Origin: Chitinophagaceae bacterium
Lineage (GTDB): Bacteria; Bacteroidota; Bacteroidia; Chitinophagales; Chitinophagaceae
Assembly (NCBI GenBank): GCA_019752295.1
Contig: JAIEMK010000038.1
Span: 1 to 64,000, forward strand
Length of the DNA: 64,000 nucleotides
Reading direction: 5' to 3'
Part shown: positions 8,402 through 18,237 of the stretch, piece after piece
Layout: each line of letters starts with the position of its first letter
How positions within the stretch are numbered: position 1 is the first letter of the stretch
Notes under the pieces: generated by a model
What the model saw: only the letters and a program-made list of their open reading frames with translations
Told to the model about the DNA's origin: nothing
Database searches by the model: none
Position numbers and translations under genes: made by a program

Positions 8402-10117
8402 TTACAGGTAGTGGAACCACTGTTTTTTGGGATCCCAAGCCTCAAAAGCCTTTGCTACGGCAGTTAAGAAAGATGCCCCAATACTTCCATCCACAATACG
8501 GTGATCGTAACTCAGAGAGAGATACATCATGTGTCGGATGCCAATTGTATCGCCTGTTGCCGATTCAATTACCATTGGCCTTTTCTTGATAATCCCTACA
8601 GCAAGAATTGCAACCTGTGGTTGTGGAATGATGGGAGTGCCCATCAGACTACCAAACGTACCCACATTGGTGAGCGTAAAAGTACCACCAGTAGTATCTT
8701 CTGGTTTTAATCGATTATTTCTGGCAGCATCGGCAAGTCCGTTTACTGCTTTACTCAATCCAACAATATTCAATTGATCGGCACCTTTAATAACAGGTAC
8801 AATCAGATTGCCACTTGGCAAAGCAGTTGCCATACCAATATTAATATCGTGTTTGATAACTACTTTATCTCCATCAATAGAACAATTTACAAGTGGGAAT
8901 TTTTTTATGACCTCAGCGATGCATTCCAAAAACATCGGCGTGAAAGTTAATTTGGTGCCTTCTCTTTTTTCAAACTCTAGTTTTACTTTTTCGCGCCATT
9001 GTACCATATTGGTAACATCCGCTTCTGTGAAACTGGTTACATGCGGACTGGTATGCTTGCTATCGACCATGTGTTTGGCGATGAGCTTACGCATTCTGTC
9101 CATTTCAATAATCTCTGTATTACCGGTAAGATTCACTGAAGAAGGATCAGAAAATTTTCCTGAATAAGTATTGGGTTGATAACTCGCAGTAATAATCGGA
9201 CTTGCTGCAGGTGTTTGTGTTGCAACTGGTTCAATAGGTGCTGTTGCTGCTGGCTGTGTAACAGGAGCAATATTTGTTTTTTCAAAAGTTGATTGAACTG
9301 GTGCTTGAGTTGCCGTAACAACTGTGCCCAATGCCGGAGCAACTGCTTCAGGAATATAAGTTGGAAATTCTGTTGCTTTTTCGAAATAAACATTTTCTGT
9401 AGCCGGAGCAGCAGGTGCAGTAGCTAGGATAGGAGTAGGAGGAACTTCTTGAGCACTTATTGGTGGTACTGATGCAACAGGAGCAGGAGCAGTAGTATTA
9501 GCCGGAACATAAACAGGTTGCTGATAAACGGGTACTTTACCAGCTTTGCGATCGGCTACATATTGTAACACATCTTTCTTAGACACACGACCTTCGTTTC
9601 CTGTTCCGGGAATACGTTCCAATTCGCTCAGGCTAATTCCCTCACTGTTTGCAATATTTAAAACCAGTGGTGAATAAAATCTGTTTCCAATTGGTTTTAA
9701 TGGCATTTCATAAGATGATGCTGCAGGAATGTAAGGAACCTGTTCTTGCAATGCAACCTGCTGTATAGGAATTGGAGCGGGTTCGTAAAAATTTCTTGTT
9801 GACTCTTCATCAACTTCAGAGCTTAAAGAAACTTCTTCTACCACCACAACCGGAGCTGCGGGTGATTTTGTTTCAGCATTAGTTTGAATACGTGCAATAA
9901 CAGTACCTATTGGAACTACATCATTTACCTGAAATAGTATCTCTGTAAGAATTCCCTGCTCTGTAGAAGGAACCTCACTATCAACTTTATCAGTCGCAAT
10001 ATCTAAAACGGTTTCATCAAATTTCACATAGTCGCCTACCTTTTTGTGCCATTTTAAAATGGTAGCTTCCATGATACTTTCGCCCAATTTGGGCATCACC
10101 AATTCAACAATTGCCAT
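8402..10117 (-). CDS. 2-oxoacid dehydrogenase E2 (dihydrolipoyl acyltransferase)
   Basis: The 571 residues carry one N-terminal lipoyl domain with the lipoylation lysine in DIATDKVDS (K44), then an Ala/Pro/Thr-rich linker. A peripheral-subunit-binding domain lies around 145-190 (NSEGISLSELERIPGTG), followed by a second, unusually long flexible linker to about 335. The catalytic domain ends with the active-site motif SYDHRIVDG (His539, Asp543). It transfers the acyl group to CoA in a pyruvate, 2-oxoglutarate or branched-chain complex; sequence alone does not decide which. A pdhA lies at 26143-27132, apart from this gene. It converges with the dehydrogenase at 7186, 16 bases between stops. Confidence 0.9.
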   Translation of the reverse strand: MAIVELVMPKLGESIMEATILKWHKKVGDYVKFDETVLDIATDKVDSEVPSTEQGILTEILFQVNDVVPIGTVIARIQTNAETKSPAAPVVVVEEVSLSSEVDEESTRNFYEPAPIPIQQVALQEQVPYIPAASSYEMPLKPIGNRFYSPLVLNIANSEGISLSELERIPGTGNEGRVSKKDVLQYVADRKAGKVPVYQQPVYVPANTTAPAPVASVPPISAQEVPPTPILATAPAAPATENVYFEKATEFPTYIPEAVAPALGTVVTATQAPVQSTFEKTNIAPVTQPAATAPIEPVATQTPAASPIITASYQPNTYSGKFSDPSSVNLTGNTEIIEMDRMRKLIAKHMVDSKHTSPHVTSFTEADVTNMVQWREKVKLEFEKREGTKLTFTPMFLECIAEVIKKFPLVNCSIDGDKVVIKHDINIGMATALPSGNLIVPVIKGADQLNIVGLSKAVNGLADAARNNRLKPEDTTGGTFTLTNVGTFGSLMGTPIIPQPQVAILAVGIIKKRPMVIESATGDTIGIRHMMYLSLSYDHRIVDGSIGASFLTAVAKAFEAWDPKKQWFHYL

Positions 10118-10329
10118 ACTATCGTCCTGTTTTTAATGGGATAATATTTGTACCCTTATCCTGCCTATCGATCTGAAATTGTGCAAACAATCGCATTACC
10201 ATGAAGCGATTATGATTATCAACAGGATAAAATTATTTATTTTCCTTAATAAACATATCTAATCCGTTGATTTTCTTTTCACAATCTCTCTCCAATTAAC
10301 AAATGTAGAAGTAACTACAAGAAACTTAT

Positions 10330-11586
10330 TCAAGGGTTATCCACAATTAACATTCTAAGGAAGTTTAGCGCATTGGTTGCCGTTAAATAAATGTTTCTTT
10401 CCCGATCGAATCTGAACTGAAATAGCTTGCTTCTTATCTCTGTTTTGCTTGCCACTGCTACCCAAACCATTCCTACTGGTTTATCAATCGATCCCCCGTC
10501 TGGGCCCATAATACCACTCACTGCAATGGAATAATCAGTGTGCATAATCTTTATGCATTCCCGGGCCATTTGTGTTACTGTTGCTTCACTAACAGCGCCA
10601 TCTTCTTCAAGTGTTTTTTCCGAAACCTTTAATATATTTTGTTTTACCTCATTGGCATAGCTTACAATCGAACCTTTAAAATAAGCTGATGCGCCGGGTA
10701 TACTGGTAAGCTGATGGGCAATAAAACCACCTGTACAACTTTCGGCTGTTGAAAGTGTAGCATTTTGCTTTATCAATAACTCAGCTATAATCTGATGCAT
10801 TGGAATATCCTGATCGGTGATCAGAAATTCGACAACTTCGTTTTTTAATTTTTCGAAATGAAAATCAATTTCTGAAATAAGCAGGCTCTTATCTAGGCCT
10901 GATGCCGTAAGCCTCAAACGTACCATCCCAAAATTAGGTAGGTATGCAAGCTTAATATGATCTGGTAAAGCATTCTCGATACCAGCGATTTTTTCTGCAA
11001 GAAATGATTCTCCAATTCCGAAAGTCATTAAGGTTCTGTGTTCAATATGTTTGGTTTTAAACAGTTGGGGCAGCAGTGGTAATACCTGATGCTGCATCAA
11101 CCACTTCATTTCGTGGGGAACACCCGGCATCGAAATAAATACCTTGCCATCTTTTTTAAACAACATGCCCGGAGCAGTACCTTTTTCGTTCTTTAAAACA
11201 GTACAGTTATCGGGAACTTCCGCCTGCTTCCTATTTCTTTCGATCATGGGTCTTTTTAAAAGCTCTTCAAAAATATAAGTCACGTGTTTCAGCGTGGGCT
11301 CATCCATAATCATTTTTCCGCCAAAATATTCACATAATAAAGGTTTGGTAATATCGTCGGCAGTTGGCCCCAACCCACCTGTGATCAGGATGATAGAAGC
11401 TTTCTTTGACTCGGCATCCAGCGATTCCCAGATATCATTCCAGTTATCACCCACTGCAGTTCGGTGTATCACCGGTATCCCTATTAAGTTTAGTTGCTGT
11501 GCCATCCAAGGACTATTGGTGTCAACAACTTGTCCAATCAGTAACTCATCGCCAATGGTAATGATCGAAGCGAATAATTTTTCCAT
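10330..11586 (-). CDS. cinA: CinA-like nicotinamide-nucleotide amidohydrolase
   Basis: The 418-residue full-length CinA has an N-terminal molybdopterin-binding-like domain (TIGDELLIGQVVDTNSPWMA; LITGGLGPTADD) and a C-terminal PncC amidase domain (STAESCTGGFIAHQLTSIPG, then SGIMGPDGG). The C-domain family deamidates nicotinamide mononucleotide to nicotinate mononucleotide in NAD salvage; the N-domain can act as an ADP-ribose pyrophosphatase. It is monocistronic, with 212 bases to the E2 gene downstream. Confidence 0.94.
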   Translation of the reverse strand: MEKLFASIITIGDELLIGQVVDTNSPWMAQQLNLIGIPVIHRTAVGDNWNDIWESLDAESKKASIILITGGLGPTADDITKPLLCEYFGGKMIMDEPTLKHVTYIFEELLKRPMIERNRKQAEVPDNCTVLKNEKGTAPGMLFKKDGKVFISMPGVPHEMKWLMQHQVLPLLPQLFKTKHIEHRTLMTFGIGESFLAEKIAGIENALPDHIKLAYLPNFGMVRLRLTASGLDKSLLISEIDFHFEKLKNEVVEFLITDQDIPMHQIIAELLIKQNATLSTAESCTGGFIAHQLTSIPGASAYFKGSIVSYANEVKQNILKVSEKTLEEDGAVSEATVTQMARECIKIMHTDYSIAVSGIMGPDGGSIDKPVGMVWVAVASKTEIRSKLFQFRFDRERNIYLTATNALNFLRMLIVDNP

Positions 11587-11740
11587 ATCTCTTAATTCTA
11601 ATCTGGGGCTAAGTTAATTGCTCTACCTGAAACAATGGTTTCTCCAAATTGTTTTACTATGAGCTTTTTTAAAATCTGTTTGAAATTCTAAAAAAATCTT
11701 TATGTTACAATATAAATCAACAAAAACTAATTGCCATTTT

Positions 11741-12169
11741 ATGAAAGAGCAAAATCTAAAAAACCATACACGCTTTGTTATTTTGTACCATTTTGTAGGA
11801 TATACCATTCTATTAGCGGTCTTAATCGGTTCAATAGTAAATGTTGTAAACAGCAGTAAAGAAAATTTATATTCTGCTACTCTTATTTTAGCAACGAACC
11901 TGGTACTTGGCATTGCCTTATTTTTTGCACGTTTTTTTGCACTTGCCGCAAACGACCGCGCTATCAGGTCGGAAGAGAATTTCCGCCATTTTATTTTAAC
12001 CGGTAGCCCAATGCCTTCTGGTTTGAAGCTGAGTCAGATAGTAGCATTGCGTTTTGCCCCTGATGCCGAATTCCCAGCCTTAACAGTCCGTGCTAAAGCG
12101 GAAGCTTTGAGTAGTTCGGCTATAAAAAAATTAATTATTGACTGGAAAGGAGACTATGAGCGGGTTTAA
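11741..12169 (+). CDS. DUF6526-like membrane protein
   Basis: The 142-residue protein has two transmembrane helices (about residues 15-37 and 48-68) followed by a soluble C-terminal half with KLSQIVALRFAPDAEFPAL. It resembles the DUF6526 family, whose function is unknown. I chose ATG 11741; the upstream ATG at 11702 adds 13 polar residues without support. The stop overlaps the convergent thioesterase stop by four bases. Confidence 0.6.
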   Translation: MKEQNLKNHTRFVILYHFVGYTILLAVLIGSIVNVVNSSKENLYSATLILATNLVLGIALFFARFFALAANDRAIRSEENFRHFILTGSPMPSGLKLSQIVALRFAPDAEFPALTVRAKAEALSSSAIKKLIIDWKGDYERV

Positions 12170-12579
12170 GACTCAAAAAAAGACTCCAGTTTTGATTTGA
12201 ATTGTGGAGGCATTTTTATTCGTTTTTTCGATTCGATATCTATAAAGAAAAGAACTACCCGCCCAACTGTGAGTAGTTTTTTTCTTTCGTTATATACTTC
12301 GTGATGAAATGTAATCTGGTGTGTATCTGGCAATTCTCTTAATTGCGTTTTAATAGTGATTAGGTCGTCGTAATGCGCCGGACGTAAAAACTGTGCGTGC
12401 ATTTCTACAACAGGCATTTTACAACCCATGGCTTCCATATCCTTATAGGTAAAGCCCAGCCCCCTGATACATTCTGCCCTGCCTACTTCGAAATATTGAG
12501 CATAATTACCATAATACACAATGTCCATCTGATCTGTTTCTGCATACCTAACGCGCAAATTGGTTGTGTGCTCATACAT
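12166..12579 (-). CDS. Acyl-CoA thioesterase, YbgC/FadM hotdog family
   Basis: The 137 residues form one 4HBT hotdog domain with the catalytic-loop signature RYAETDQMDIVYYGNYAQYF (Asp next to the Tyr-Gly-Asn segment) and the downstream THQITFHHEVY strand. The family hydrolyses short or aromatic acyl-CoA thioesters in the cytoplasm. It has its own upstream TAAGTTTG box at 12599-12606. Confidence 0.9.
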   Translation of the reverse strand: MYEHTTNLRVRYAETDQMDIVYYGNYAQYFEVGRAECIRGLGFTYKDMEAMGCKMPVVEMHAQFLRPAHYDDLITIKTQLRELPDTHQITFHHEVYNERKKLLTVGRVVLFFIDIESKKRIKMPPQFKSKLESFFES

Positions 12580-12598
12580 AGAATTGCTAATTTGTTGA

Positions 12599-12606
12599 CA
12601 AACTTA
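12599..12606 (-). promoter_or_regulatory. Bacteroidota -7 promoter box (TAAGTTTG)
   Basis: This matches the TAnnTTTG consensus of Bacteroidota primary-sigma promoters, on the minus strand 20 bases before the thioesterase ATG. Confidence 0.5.
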
Positions 12607-12738
12607 CGGACTCTATCTGTTTTTCCACAAAAGATGGAACGATGTTTGTTCCAGTTTACCGATTCATACCTTTAAATAGTTTTTGCTTTTTCTTAAGAAA
12701 GAAACAGAAACCTTTGTTAGAAAGTAGTATTCCGAAAT

Positions 12739-15700
12739 ATGAAACAACTTAAAGTTTTAGTTACATTATTAATGCTATTGATACTCTCCGGTAAAATAGC
12801 TGCACAGTCCACCGCCATTTATAACGATCCTGATGCTGAGTTCAAGAGAGCAAAAGATTGGTATCAACAGGAAAAATTCAGTCTTGCATATCCTGTTTTC
12901 AAGCACCTATATAATAATGCAATCGAAAACAGCAATATGCCCGATCAGGTATATTCTGAATCTGAATTTTATTATATCGTATGCGGTTTAAAATTACAGG
13001 ATAGTACGGCAGAATATCTGGCAAACGATTTTATAGGATTAGACACACACCTGGCATTGGTTCAGCGAATGAGTTTTCATTTAGGCGAGTTTTATTTTCA
13101 AAGAAAAGATTATATCAAAGCACAGAATGAATTTGAAAAAACAAATATTGCCAATCTTACCAATGCCGAGATCGCCAGCCTGAAATTTCATGAAGGCTAT
13201 TCTTTTTTTGTGATGCAACAATTTGATAAGGCAAAATCTCTATTCAATGTGGTTCGCCAACTTTCTAAAGACCCTAATTATCTCGAAGCAAATTATTATT
13301 ACGGATTTATTTGCTTTTATGAAAAAAATTATAAAGAAGCCCTTACTGCATTTAAAGTTGCAGAGAAAGACCCTGATTACGAATTGGTAATTCCATTTTA
13401 TTTGTCCGAAATTTATTATTTCAACGGGCAGAGGGCCCTTGCACTTGAAACTGGAATGAAAGCTTTGCAAAGAGGCAAACAGTTTTATGATTTACAATTG
13501 CGTCAGTTGGTGGGGCATATCCTTTTCGAACAAAAATCCTATGAAAAAGCCCTCCCGTATTTAAAAGAATATATTGCAGGTAACCAAAAAGTAAGAAGAG
13601 AAGATTTATACGAATTGTCTTATTGCTATTATGAAGCTTCCAATTGGCCGCAGGCTATTGAAGGCTTAAAGCAATTAGGTGGGGGAGAAGATTCACTTGC
13701 ACAAAATAGTATGTACCTTCTTGCAAATGCTTACCTAAAGACCAACGATAAAAATAATGCACGTAATGCGTTTCAGTTTTGCGCATCAAATTCTAGCAAT
13801 GCATTTCAAAAAGAAGTTGCAGGATTTAACTACGCTAAACTTTCTTATGAATTAAATTATCTGGATATTGCTTCGAAAAGCCTCCAAAATTTTATCAGGT
13901 CATACCCCAAATCAATTTATATACCGGAAGCAAAAGAAATTCTTGTAAATACCCTTGCCAATACTAGCAATTATAATGAGGCGCTTAGTTTATTTAACTT
14001 ATTACCTGTTAAAAGCGAAGGAATCCAAAAAGTATATCCCGGAATTTTATATGGAAAATCTGTTGAACTAATCAACGACCATCAATTCGTTGCAGCAGAT
14101 TCTCTATTGTCTGTTTTGATGTCGTCTCCATTTAACAACCAATACCTGTCGTTGAGTAGCTTTTGGCGTGGAGAGATTGCTTATAGAAGTAGTAAGCTGG
14201 ATGATGCTTTGATCTATTTTGTGAATTATCTTAAAAATCCGAGAACTAATGGGCAGGCCAACCCGATCAATGCACACTATAGTTTGGCGTATTGCTACTT
14301 AAAAAAGGAAAATTATACTGTTGCAAAAGAACATTTTGATCAGGTTGCTTATACAATTGCTGCAAATGCAAATACAATTGAACAGGATGCTTTTATAAGG
14401 GGTGCCGACTGCGACTTTATGAAAAAGGATTTTAAGCTGGCCCTAAAAAAATACGATCTGGTAGCTCGTTTACAGTTGCCTGCTTCGGATTACGCATGGT
14501 ATCAAAAAGCCATCATTGCCGGAGCCATGAATAATCAAAAGGAGAAAATTAGTTTATTGCAAGAATTACCAAAACAATTTTCATCCTCTGGCTTGATCTC
14601 GGATGCGCAACTAGAGTTAGCAAACACTTATCTGGCAAGTGAAAATTTTGTGGATGCCATTCCACCTTTGGAAAAACTATTGCATCAGAAAACTTCGAAA
14701 TCAATTCAACCTGAAGTTTATTTGAAATTAGGTATTGCCAATTTTAATCTGGAAAAGAATAACGAATCGCTCAACTATTTTAAACAACTTGTTGCATCCT
14801 ATCCTAACAGTCAGGAGAGTAGCGATGCGATTGAATATATCAGAAACTTGTTTATTGCACGCCAGCAACCAGGCGACTATATTAGTTTCATGAAGGAGAA
14901 CGGAAAGGATATCGGCATGAATGAAGCCGATTCGCTCAGCTATAAATCTGCGATGTTGCGCTACGAAGCAAAAGATTATCCTTCAGCCCAAAAAGGCTTT
15001 ACCCAATATTTAAATGAATATTCAAAAGGTAAATACCTGATCGAAGCCAACTATTTTAGCGCAGAAATTGCCATTGTCAATAAAGAGTATAAATCTGCAG
15101 TAGCTTATTATTGTGCTGTAGCAGACAAAGCACCAAACAAATATGCAGAGAGAAGTAGTTTGCAAGCTGCCAGAATTTTTTATTTTAATTTAAAAGACTA
15201 CACAAACGCAAGCAATTATTATAGCCGTTTGAAATCGATAGCTACGCAGCAGGAGAACAAACTTGAAGCTATGCGCGGTTTATTGAGATGCCAGTTTAAA
15301 ACACAGCAATGGCAGGAAGCTTCACCCAACGCAAAAGAATTGTTAGCGGAAAAGGGAATTGCTAGCGACGATCAGATGATGGCAAATATGGTATTGGCTA
15401 AAAACCTTCAGTTGTCTAATAGTTTAGATCAGGCAACTGTTTATTATAAACAAGTTATTGCTGCAGGAAGGTCAGAGTTCGCTGCTGAATCGCAATACCG
15501 AATTGCTGAGATTCAGTTTAATCAACACAATTTGAATGCTTCTGAGAAAACGGCTTTTGAAGTTATCAAAAAATGGGGTTCTTACGAATATTGGGTGGCA
15601 AAGAGTTATTTGCTTTTAGGAGATATTTACTTCGAACAAAAAGATCTGTTTAACGCTGAGGCAACCTATAAAAGTATTGTTGAAAATTCCACTCTATCGG

Positions 15701-15780
15701 ATATTAAAAAAGAGGCTCAGGAAAAATTGGATATCGTACTCATTGAAAAAAATAAGACCAATAAAATTGAACAACAGTAA
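12739..15780 (+). CDS. Large secreted tetratricopeptide-repeat protein
   Basis: The 1013-residue protein has a signal peptide (cleavage near KIAAQS) followed by TPR/Sel1-like helical repeats along almost its whole length (e.g. DYIKAQNEFEKTN, YEKALPYLKEYI). Such proteins are periplasmic scaffolds in Bacteroidota. Ten bases separate it from an outer-membrane barrel gene, and an HU-type membrane protein follows, so the three are probably one envelope operon. No catalytic motif seen. Confidence 0.85.
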   Translation: MKQLKVLVTLLMLLILSGKIAAQSTAIYNDPDAEFKRAKDWYQQEKFSLAYPVFKHLYNNAIENSNMPDQVYSESEFYYIVCGLKLQDSTAEYLANDFIGLDTHLALVQRMSFHLGEFYFQRKDYIKAQNEFEKTNIANLTNAEIASLKFHEGYSFFVMQQFDKAKSLFNVVRQLSKDPNYLEANYYYGFICFYEKNYKEALTAFKVAEKDPDYELVIPFYLSEIYYFNGQRALALETGMKALQRGKQFYDLQLRQLVGHILFEQKSYEKALPYLKEYIAGNQKVRREDLYELSYCYYEASNWPQAIEGLKQLGGGEDSLAQNSMYLLANAYLKTNDKNNARNAFQFCASNSSNAFQKEVAGFNYAKLSYELNYLDIASKSLQNFIRSYPKSIYIPEAKEILVNTLANTSNYNEALSLFNLLPVKSEGIQKVYPGILYGKSVELINDHQFVAADSLLSVLMSSPFNNQYLSLSSFWRGEIAYRSSKLDDALIYFVNYLKNPRTNGQANPINAHYSLAYCYLKKENYTVAKEHFDQVAYTIAANANTIEQDAFIRGADCDFMKKDFKLALKKYDLVARLQLPASDYAWYQKAIIAGAMNNQKEKISLLQELPKQFSSSGLISDAQLELANTYLASENFVDAIPPLEKLLHQKTSKSIQPEVYLKLGIANFNLEKNNESLNYFKQLVASYPNSQESSDAIEYIRNLFIARQQPGDYISFMKENGKDIGMNEADSLSYKSAMLRYEAKDYPSAQKGFTQYLNEYSKGKYLIEANYFSAEIAIVNKEYKSAVAYYCAVADKAPNKYAERSSLQAARIFYFNLKDYTNASNYYSRLKSIATQQENKLEAMRGLLRCQFKTQQWQEASPNAKELLAEKGIASDDQMMANMVLAKNLQLSNSLDQATVYYKQVIAAGRSEFAAESQYRIAEIQFNQHNLNASEKTAFEVIKKWGSYEYWVAKSYLLLGDIYFEQKDLFNAEATYKSIVENSTLSDIKKEAQEKLDIVLIEKNKTNKIEQQ

Positions 15781-15790
15781 ATCAGTTACC

Positions 15791-17617
15791 ATGTTTTCAC
15801 TGAAAAAAATAGCTTATATCCTGTTGTTGGTGATCTTCTGCACAAATATTGCAGAAGCAAAAAAACAGAAGAAGAAAGCAAATACCGAGCAAAAGCAAAC
15901 TAAATCGAAGAAACAAAAGCAGCGTTCTTCTAAAAGTGTAGTTGCTGGTAAAAAAAATAGTTCTAAAACAAGGGCAACGAAACCAAAACAAAGCGATGCC
16001 CTTGATATCAATGCGCAATCAACAAAAATTGAGAGAGAAGGTTTGGGCGACACCAGTAATCCTAGAGAAGTAATTATTGTATCTGCTTTTAAACCATCGC
16101 TGAAAAATGCTGCTAAAATAAACTTTACAGCAGCATCTCCTTTAGTGGATAGCACCAAATTGGCAGTGATCTATAAAATACCTTCTCAAAACCTGTTCTT
16201 TTCGTACCAGCCTGTTCCGATTAAACCTGTTGCTTTGGGGCAAGATTCGCTGGAAACATGGCAGAACGAACATTTTGTGAAACTTGGGTTTGGTAATTTT
16301 AGTACTCCATATGCTGAAGCCGGTTTTTCGTTTGGAGATGGAAAGCAATCCAGTATTGCAATTCACGCTAATCATATTTCGTCAAAAGGTAATTTGCCGT
16401 TACAGCAATTTGGAAAAACAGGAGTAGACCTCCTGTCGATATTCAATACCGCATCGCAACACGAATGGACCAGCAAAGCCTTTTACCAATCAAGCACGCA
16501 ATATTTTTATGGGGTTCAGTCTGGGGCACAGAATTTTACAAAAGACTCCCTCTTACAACGCTTTAACACAGTAGGTATTGAAATAGGAGTGCAGAATAAG
16601 CAGATCGGTAATTATGGGTTGGTATATCATCCTCAAATTTTTCTAACTTATTTTTCGGATAATAACAAGGGAAACGAATTTAATTTTAAGGGGAAACTTC
16701 CTTTTACAAAATCTTTTGGAAGAGCATATGCTTTTGATATGGGCATTACTGCAGATATTGCCAGTTATAGTGCACCCTCAATTCCCAATGCCTTGAAAAT
16801 AAATAATAATTTATTTTTTATTGATCCATCCGTACAATTCAAAACGCCCAATTTTAAATTAAATCTTGGTCTCAAACCTTCATGGGATAATCAAATTTTT
16901 TCGCTTCTGCCAAATGTTACAGCAGAAGTTAAAATTAAGGAAACAGGTGTTAATGTTGAGCTGGGCTGGATTGGGTATTACCAGAAGAACGGGTACAGAA
17001 CGCTTGCCGCTTTTAATCCTTGGATACAGTGGCCAACCAATATCCTGAATACTAAAATTAGAGAGCAATATATTGGTCTGAAGGGCAGTGCTGGCAACCA
17101 TCTGACATACGAAGCAAGGGTTTCGTTAATGCAATTATATAACCAACCTCTATTTATAAATAATTTTATTGATGGGCGTTCGTTTAATGTCGTTTACGAC
17201 CCTAAAATCCAACTCTTGCGTTTGCATGGAGAACTGGGATATCATGTACAGGAAAAGTTTTCATTTATTGGATCAATCAATTTGAATGAATACACCAATT
17301 TAGCCGCTTTTGATAAAGCTTTTGGACTAATTCCTACTGAAATTACCGGTAGCCTAAAATGGAAAATGCTAAAAGATCTTCAGCTTAAAGCAGACATTTT
17401 TATGAGAGATGGGGCGCCTTATCAAAATAAGTTAAACCAGAGTGCAAAACTGGATCCGGCTGCGGATTTGAACCTTGGCCTTGAATTCGCAGTGATGCAT
17501 AATCTCAATATCTGGCTGCAAATGAACAATTTATTGAATAATAAATACCAGCGTTGGAACCAATATGAAGTTCTTGGGTTCAATGTTTTGGGAGGAGTTG
17601 TATATTCGTTCAAGTAA
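15791..17617 (+). CDS. Putative outer-membrane beta-barrel protein with basic N-terminal linker
   Basis: The 608 residues begin at ATG 15791, which gives a clean signal peptide (MFSLKKIAYILLLVIF, cut near AEA). The longer frame from 15677 overlaps the preceding gene and is rejected. After the signal comes a very Lys/Arg/Gln-rich stretch (about residues 22-70), then a long barrel-like region with repeated amphipathic strands and a C-terminus resembling TonB-dependent receptor ends (WLQMNNLLNNKYQRWNQY, final FK). No plug domain is obvious, so it may be a TonB-receptor-like porin. Family not identified with certainty. Confidence 0.75.
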   Translation: MFSLKKIAYILLLVIFCTNIAEAKKQKKKANTEQKQTKSKKQKQRSSKSVVAGKKNSSKTRATKPKQSDALDINAQSTKIEREGLGDTSNPREVIIVSAFKPSLKNAAKINFTAASPLVDSTKLAVIYKIPSQNLFFSYQPVPIKPVALGQDSLETWQNEHFVKLGFGNFSTPYAEAGFSFGDGKQSSIAIHANHISSKGNLPLQQFGKTGVDLLSIFNTASQHEWTSKAFYQSSTQYFYGVQSGAQNFTKDSLLQRFNTVGIEIGVQNKQIGNYGLVYHPQIFLTYFSDNNKGNEFNFKGKLPFTKSFGRAYAFDMGITADIASYSAPSIPNALKINNNLFFIDPSVQFKTPNFKLNLGLKPSWDNQIFSLLPNVTAEVKIKETGVNVELGWIGYYQKNGYRTLAAFNPWIQWPTNILNTKIREQYIGLKGSAGNHLTYEARVSLMQLYNQPLFINNFIDGRSFNVVYDPKIQLLRLHGELGYHVQEKFSFIGSINLNEYTNLAAFDKAFGLIPTEITGSLKWKMLKDLQLKADIFMRDGAPYQNKLNQSAKLDPAADLNLGLEFAVMHNLNIWLQMNNLLNNKYQRWNQYEVLGFNVLGGVVYSFK

Positions 17618-17629
17618 ATTGATTGATTC

Positions 17630-18205
17630 ATGGAGCAGTATTTGTTGAAATACCTGGTTTTACACAAGCATCTAACCATTCCTAAGGTTGGAGTTTTTAG
17701 TATTGAACAATTGAGTGCACAGATTGATGGAACCAATCATTTGCTTTACCCCCCATCTCAGGTTATACGATTTAAACAGGAAATGGGAAGCCCCGATAGG
17801 AACTTTTATGATTTTATGATTCATGAATCCGGACAGGAACTGGTAGATATTATCAAGTACCTCCAAAATTTTACGCAAAAAATTCTAGAAGAATCAATAC
17901 AAGCAAAAGGCGCGGTTCTGCAGGGAATTGGGACTTTAAAAAAAGAAGATACCGGACATATTTTATTTTTCGCTGAGCGACCATTAGATTATTTGTTTCC
18001 ACAGGTTAAAATTGATAAAGCCATATCGCTTGCTAAATCAACTAGCATAAAGCAGAGCGATTTTAAAAAACAGGAACTTGAAGGGGATGAGCTAAGAGAG
18101 TTTTTAGGACAGGCAAATGATGCAGACAGTGGCGATAACTGGTGGGTATATGCGCTTGGACTTTTGTTACTAGGAATTGGCGCACTGCTATTTTATTATA
18201 TTTAA
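17630..18205 (+). CDS. HU/CCDC81-like domain protein with C-terminal membrane anchor
   Basis: The 191-residue protein resembles the prokaryotic CCDC81-type HU domains of Bacteroidota: an N-terminal HU-like unit (LTIPKVGVFSIEQLSAQID) and a second (GAVLQGIGTLKKEDTGHILF). An acidic linker and one C-terminal transmembrane helix (WWVYALGLLLLGIGALLFYY) follow. It starts 12 bases after the barrel gene, so it is co-transcribed. The domain architecture suggests DNA or protein binding at the inner membrane; function unproven. Confidence 0.78.
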   Translation: MEQYLLKYLVLHKHLTIPKVGVFSIEQLSAQIDGTNHLLYPPSQVIRFKQEMGSPDRNFYDFMIHESGQELVDIIKYLQNFTQKILEESIQAKGAVLQGIGTLKKEDTGHILFFAERPLDYLFPQVKIDKAISLAKSTSIKQSDFKKQELEGDELREFLGQANDADSGDNWWVYALGLLLLGIGALLFYYI

Positions 18206-18237
18206 TCAATGCTCATTTTTTGATGAACCTTCCTCTA

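Noticed and set aside
9133-9393. Gln/Leu-rich open frame on - strand
   Set aside because: It is a frame-shifted reading of the Ala/Pro/Thr linker of the E2 gene.
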